From positions 1 to 29,259 of the forward strand of contig NZ_JNWV01000065.1 of assembly GCF_000716535.1 (NCBI RefSeq): a DNA stretch of 29,259 bases, in the 5' to 3' direction. This DNA comes from Streptomyces flaveolus. Lineage in GTDB: Bacteria > Actinomycetota > Actinomycetes > Streptomycetales > Streptomycetaceae. This document shows positions 26,362 to 29,259 of this stretch, piece after piece. The notes under the pieces were generated by a model, which did no database searches, was not told the DNA's origin, and was given only the letters and a program-made list of their open reading frames with translations. Position 1 is the first letter of the stretch. Each line of letters opens with the position of its first letter. A program made the translations under genes and the position numbers.

Positions 26362-26446
26362 GGGAGCGGAGCGCGCGGTCCGCATGGCTGTGCCACCTTG
26401 GCTCGGAGAGACGGGTGACCCGCGAGCCGTAACCACGGGAGGCGTG

Positions 26447-28005
26447 ATGAGCATCGGTCCTGCTCGGCAAGGGGGCCCGGACGACGGGACCGCACACGCA
26501 CGGCAGCCGGGACGCAGGCGTTTTCTCGGAGCGTGCGCCGGCCTCGGGCTCGCCTCGGTGACGGCCGTGGCCTGCGACGCGACCGATCCCGCGCACGGGC
26601 ACCACAGGGCGGCCCTCTCCCACCGGCCCGAAGCGGAACGGGACCGGCCGGGAACACCCGATTGGCGTATCACGTCCCGGGGCCCTGCCCCGGCCGTCGC
26701 CGGCTACGCGGACCGGGTGAGCGTGACGCCGGGCGAGGAGTGCGGCCTGTACGTCTCGACGACCGCGTCGTCGTTCCGGGTCTCGGCCTTCCGCGTCGGC
26801 TGGTACGGCGGCACCCAGGCCCGGCTGGTGTGGTCGTCCGAGCGCATACGGGGCCGCGTCCAGCCGGAACCCCGCTTCCTGCCGGCCACCCGTACCGTGC
26901 GCGCGGAGTGGCGGCGCACGCTCACCTTCGGAACCGCCGGCTGGCCGGAGGGCGCGTATCTGCTGCGGCTGGACGCGGACGGCGGCCACCAGCGCTACAT
27001 CCCGCTGATCGTGCGCTCCACGCAGGGCACGGGCCGAACGGTCCTGATCCACGCCCCGGCCACCTGGCAGGCCTACAACCGGTGGGGTGGCTACAGCCTC
27101 TACGCAGGTGCCTCCGGCGCGTACGCCACCCGTTCCCTGGCCGTCAGCTTCGACCGGCCCTACGACTCCGACGGCGCGGAGAAGTTCACGGTGTACGAAC
27201 GGGCGGCGGTGGTGCTGGCGGAACGGCTCGGCATACCCCTCGCCTACACCACCGGCATCGATGTGCACCGCGACCCGCAGGTCCTGCACGGCGCGGCCAC
27301 GGTGGTCTGTCTGGGGCACGACGAGTACTGGACCCCGGAGCAGCGCCGGCATGTCACACAGGCCCGCGACGCCGGCACCAACGTGGTCTTCCTCGGCGCC
27401 AACACGTGCTTCCGCCGAGTCCGCATCGAGCAGGGGCAGACGCAGCCGGACCGCACAGTGGTCTGTTACAAGTCCTCGGCCACGGCCGACCCCTGCTACA
27501 CCACCCAGCCCGCCCTGGTGACCACCAGACCCCGGCGCCGGATCCCGAGTCCTCGCTCACGGGGGTGCTCTACGAGGGCTATCCGACGGACGCGCCGTAC
27601 GTCGTCCACGCGGCGGACCACTGGCTGTACGAAGGAACGGGCGTACGGCCCGGCGACGGCTTCGACCACCACAGGGTCACACCTGCGGCCCCCGTCCCCG
27701 AGCCGCTGGAGATCACGGCCCATTCTCCCCTCGTGTGCGGTGGCCGCCGCACCCACAGCGACTCGGCCTACTACACGGCTGCCAGCGGCGCGGGCGTGTT
27801 CGCCACCGGCACCATGCGCTGGGTGGAGGCCCTCATGGCCGGCACCCCCGACGGCGGCCGCGACCACGGAATGGACGCGCGTACCCGCACCTTCGTGACC
27901 CGCACCACGGAGAACGCCCTGCGAGCCTTCGCGCAGGGCCCCGCAGCCCATCACCGCCCGGCAGCCCGCCCGAACGTCAGCGAGGTGTACAAGACCCGCA
28001 CATAA
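26447..28005 (+). pseudogene. Exported N,N-dimethylformamidase-beta-like protein, frameshifted
   Basis: The product would be about 519 residues of the N,N-dimethylformamidase beta-subunit-like family, exported through the Tat system as a lipoprotein: RRRFLGACAGLGLASVTAVAC has the twin arginine, hydrophobic core and lipobox cysteine. The first frame runs through FRVGWYGGTQARLVW, VLIHAPATWQAYNRWGGYSL, CLGHDEYWTPEQRRH and LGANTCFRRVRIEQ up to QPALVTT. Homology then continues in another frame as APDPESSLTGVLYEGYPTDA, the GTGVRPGDGF block and MRWVEALMAG. Adding one C to the run at 27530-27533 restores the frame and reads VTTRPPAPDPESS. So it is either a real one-base deletion or a sequencing error. 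The ATG at 26447 follows GGGAGG. It may act on amides or polysaccharide; the substrate is unknown. Confidence 0.85.
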
Positions 28006-28218
28006 GGCGGCAACCGGGCCTTGGCAATGCGGGCAGTCTGTCGGGACGCCGCTGGCCGGCGTGGTCGGTTCGGCCTGATGCGCGCTGGATGTGTAGGCCC
28101 CTGGGAGGAAGCTGTTGGGGCTGTTGGCGGGTGCTGGGGCATGTTGCCGGACGTGAGCGCCTGTGCGCCCTGCACGCCCTCTCCACGGGCACGGCCTGCG
28201 TGTCGCACGGTCGATCGC

Positions 28219-28446
28219 ATGGGGGCCGACTGGGAGCAGGAGTGCGTGGGGCGCGGTGACGGCAGCGGATGCCCGCACGGGGCCGTACTGACGATCGACG
28301 CGGGGATCCCGGTGTACCGGTGTGATGACTGCCGGCACTACTGGGAGCTGGACGAGACGGAGCCGGGGCGCCGCGCGGGTTCGGATGATGGGCTGACCCG
28401 GCCGTTGGGGGATCCGCGGCAGGCAGGGCCTGGGACAGCGGCGTAG
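28219..28446 (+). CDS. Possible small zinc-ribbon protein
   Basis: A 75-residue ORF with a CPHG and CDDC pair (SGCPHGAVLTIDAGIPVYRC then DDCRHYWELDE), which resembles a zinc ribbon of the type found in small actinobacterial regulators or RNA-polymerase-like fingers. A further cysteine lies near the start. The C-terminal 25 residues are disordered-looking. The ATG at 28219 has no clear ribosome-binding site, so start and expression are uncertain. The 213-base gap before it (28006-28218) shows no gene. Confidence 0.45.
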   Translation: MGADWEQECVGRGDGSGCPHGAVLTIDAGIPVYRCDDCRHYWELDETEPGRRAGSDDGLTRPLGDPRQAGPGTAA

Positions 28447-28684
28447 GCAGGGCTCGGTCAGCTGTCCCTAGCTGCCCGTGCCCGGTGCGCGGCAGCCGGA
28501 TACCTCCACTTCGGGCAGCGACGCGGCGAGCGCCTGCCGGTGGTGTGGGTCCAGACGGCTGGCCACAACAGCTCTGCCCAGCAGCGTGCGGAGGTACGAC
28601 AACTCGCTGTCCGCTACGAGGCGACCGTACTGATCGCCACGTTCAACGATGGGATATGAGTGTCTCCGGAGCCCCCGTGATCGC
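28447..28684. other. Unassigned region with coding-like frames on both strands
   Basis: A minus frame over about 28467-28640 reads as plausible protein (for example RLVADSELSYLRTLLGRAVV) and ends in a stop near 28467, but it lacks a start codon after the upstream stop. A plus frame (GYLHFGQRRGERLPVVWVQT) is also open. Third-position composition does not separate them. It may be the C-terminal remnant of a lost gene. Confidence 0.35.
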
Positions 28685-28690
28685 TAGCCT
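28685..28690 (+). promoter_or_regulatory. Leaderless-type -10 box of the ankyrin gene
   Basis: TAGCCT stands eight bases before the ATG at 28699, and no ribosome-binding site is present. TGTCTC lies 18 bases further upstream as a weak -35. Confidence 0.4.
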
Positions 28691-28698
28691 CGTCGCCC

Positions 28699-29160
28699 AT
28701 GAAGCAACGGCAGCAGAAGAAGCTCTCCCGCCGTCTCTTCGAGGCAACCCTGTCAAGTGACGCCAGCGGTGTGAGAGCGCTGCTGAGCAATGGGGCAGAC
28801 CCGGAGAGAAGCGACAAAGACGGCACCACTCCTCTGTATTTGGCCGCAGTCCAGGGAGAGGCCGACATAGCCCGCATGCTCATGGAAGCGGGAGCATTTC
28901 CCGACAGGGAAAGCAGTGGCCCCGGCTCGGAGGGCACACCGCTGTGTGCTGCTGCCTGCTGGGGACACACGGAAACGGTCCGCGAGTTGTTGACCCACGG
29001 AGCCGATCCCAACCTCCGGGAGGACCACGGCACAGGCTTGTCCCCACTGGACTGGGCAAACAACGGCCCTCACCCCGCCACTGCCGAACTGCTCAGGTCA
29101 TCGGGAGCACAGCCGGCACGGAAAGCTCCCACCAGCAGCGACTTTCGCAACAAGCCGTAG
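28699..29160 (+). CDS. Ankyrin-repeat protein
   Basis: A 153-residue cytoplasmic protein made of about four ankyrin repeats, used for protein binding. Repeats begin at roughly residue 14 (LFEATLSSDASGVRALLSNG), 44 (TTPLYLAAVQGEADIARMLM), 80 (GTPLCAAACWGHTETVRELL) and 114 (SPLDWANNGPHPATAELLRS). The GADPN-type hairpin turns are visible (NGADPERSDKDG, HGADPNLREDHG). A short basic start (MKQRQQKKLSRR) and a disordered tail frame the repeats. The region is noticeably less GC-rich than its neighbours, perhaps recently acquired. No obvious partner is adjacent, and its function is unknown. Confidence 0.9.
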   Translation: MKQRQQKKLSRRLFEATLSSDASGVRALLSNGADPERSDKDGTTPLYLAAVQGEADIARMLMEAGAFPDRESSGPGSEGTPLCAAACWGHTETVRELLTHGADPNLREDHGTGLSPLDWANNGPHPATAELLRSSGAQPARKAPTSSDFRNKP

Positions 29161-29168
29161 CTTGATCT

Positions 29169-29259
29169 TTAACCTGTGCGGCGGGGTTTCGGGGTGGTTG
29201 TCTTCTTCTTTGGTCGTCTTGCTGGCTGTGTCTTCTTGGGTGTGTGCACGTCGTGGCGG
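29169..29259 (-). CDS. Partial gene, basic C-terminal tail only
   Basis: The minus frame open to the window edge ends with a Lys/Arg/Pro/Thr-rich tail (TPKKTQPARRPKKKTTTPKP) and a TAA at 29169-29171. Such tails occur on nucleic-acid-binding proteins and on some transposases. Only about 29 residues are visible, so no family can be named. Confidence 0.4.
   Translation of the reverse strand, partial: RHDVHTPKKTQPARRPKKKTTTPKPRRTG

Noticed and set aside
26186..26446. Upstream GTG start at 26186 as the true start of the dimethylformamidase-like gene
   Set aside because: It would place the twin-arginine lipoprotein signal about 110 residues inside the protein; the ATG at 26447 with GGGAGG puts the signal at the N-terminus.
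28485..28760. 91-residue plus-strand ORF
   Set aside because: It runs into the ankyrin gene in another frame, has a cysteine/arginine-rich shadow-like sequence and no ribosome-binding site.

Overview
The window looks like chromosomal DNA of a Streptomyces-type actinomycete. It is very GC-rich throughout, its codons favour G or C in the third position, and several promoters are of the leaderless actinobacterial type (a TANNNT box six to eight bases before the ATG). Gene families typical of this group are present: an MmyB-type regulator, a SpoIIE phosphatase with a PAS domain, an IS701-family element, and a Rieske ferredoxin/TetR pair. I have no database access, so family names rest on motifs and remembered family patterns.

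Layout. 1-1384: an apparently intact IS701-family insertion sequence with 27-bp inverted repeats and a CTAG target duplication. 1842-4869: an MBL-fold hydrolase and an NmrA-type NAD(P)-binding protein on the minus strand, divergent from an MmyB-type regulator. 4918-7570: a compact cluster resembling a lasso-peptide locus, with its own promoter, a 38-residue precursor candidate, a fused RRE/transglutaminase-like protease, and an asparagine-synthetase-like cyclase. 7554-8993: a minus-strand membrane protein preceded by two tiny, apparently translationally coupled ORFs. 9071-12069: a PAS-SpoIIE phosphatase, a beta-carbonic anhydrase and a small membrane-anchored protein.

12594-18225 is a hydroxyquinol-type aromatic catabolic operon: a fused maleylacetate reductase/hydroxyquinol 1,2-dioxygenase, an FAD phenol hydroxylase, a 3-oxoacid CoA-transferase destroyed by an internal deletion joining its two subunit genes, and a 3-oxoadipyl-CoA thiolase. 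A convergent AraC-type regulator follows at 18318-19187. As written the pathway runs from a resorcinol-like phenol to 3-oxoadipate, lacks its CoA-activation step locally, and resumes at the thiolase.

19604-24537 mixes ordinary genes (DUF4240, an eight-helix membrane protein, a GNAT acetyltransferase, a PAP2 phosphatase, a deoxyribosyltransferase-like protein) with two decayed transposases (IS5-like and IS982-like). 25046-29259 holds a Rieske ferredoxin overlapping a TetR regulator, an exported N,N-dimethylformamidase-beta-like protein broken by a one-base frameshift at a C run, a small zinc-ribbon ORF, an ankyrin-repeat protein and the basic C-terminal tail of a gene leaving the window.

The strongest candidate for something undescribed is the lasso-like cluster, because the precursor departs from the usual leader pattern and its predicted tail is very short. 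Second are the coupled micro-ORFs at 8840-8993.
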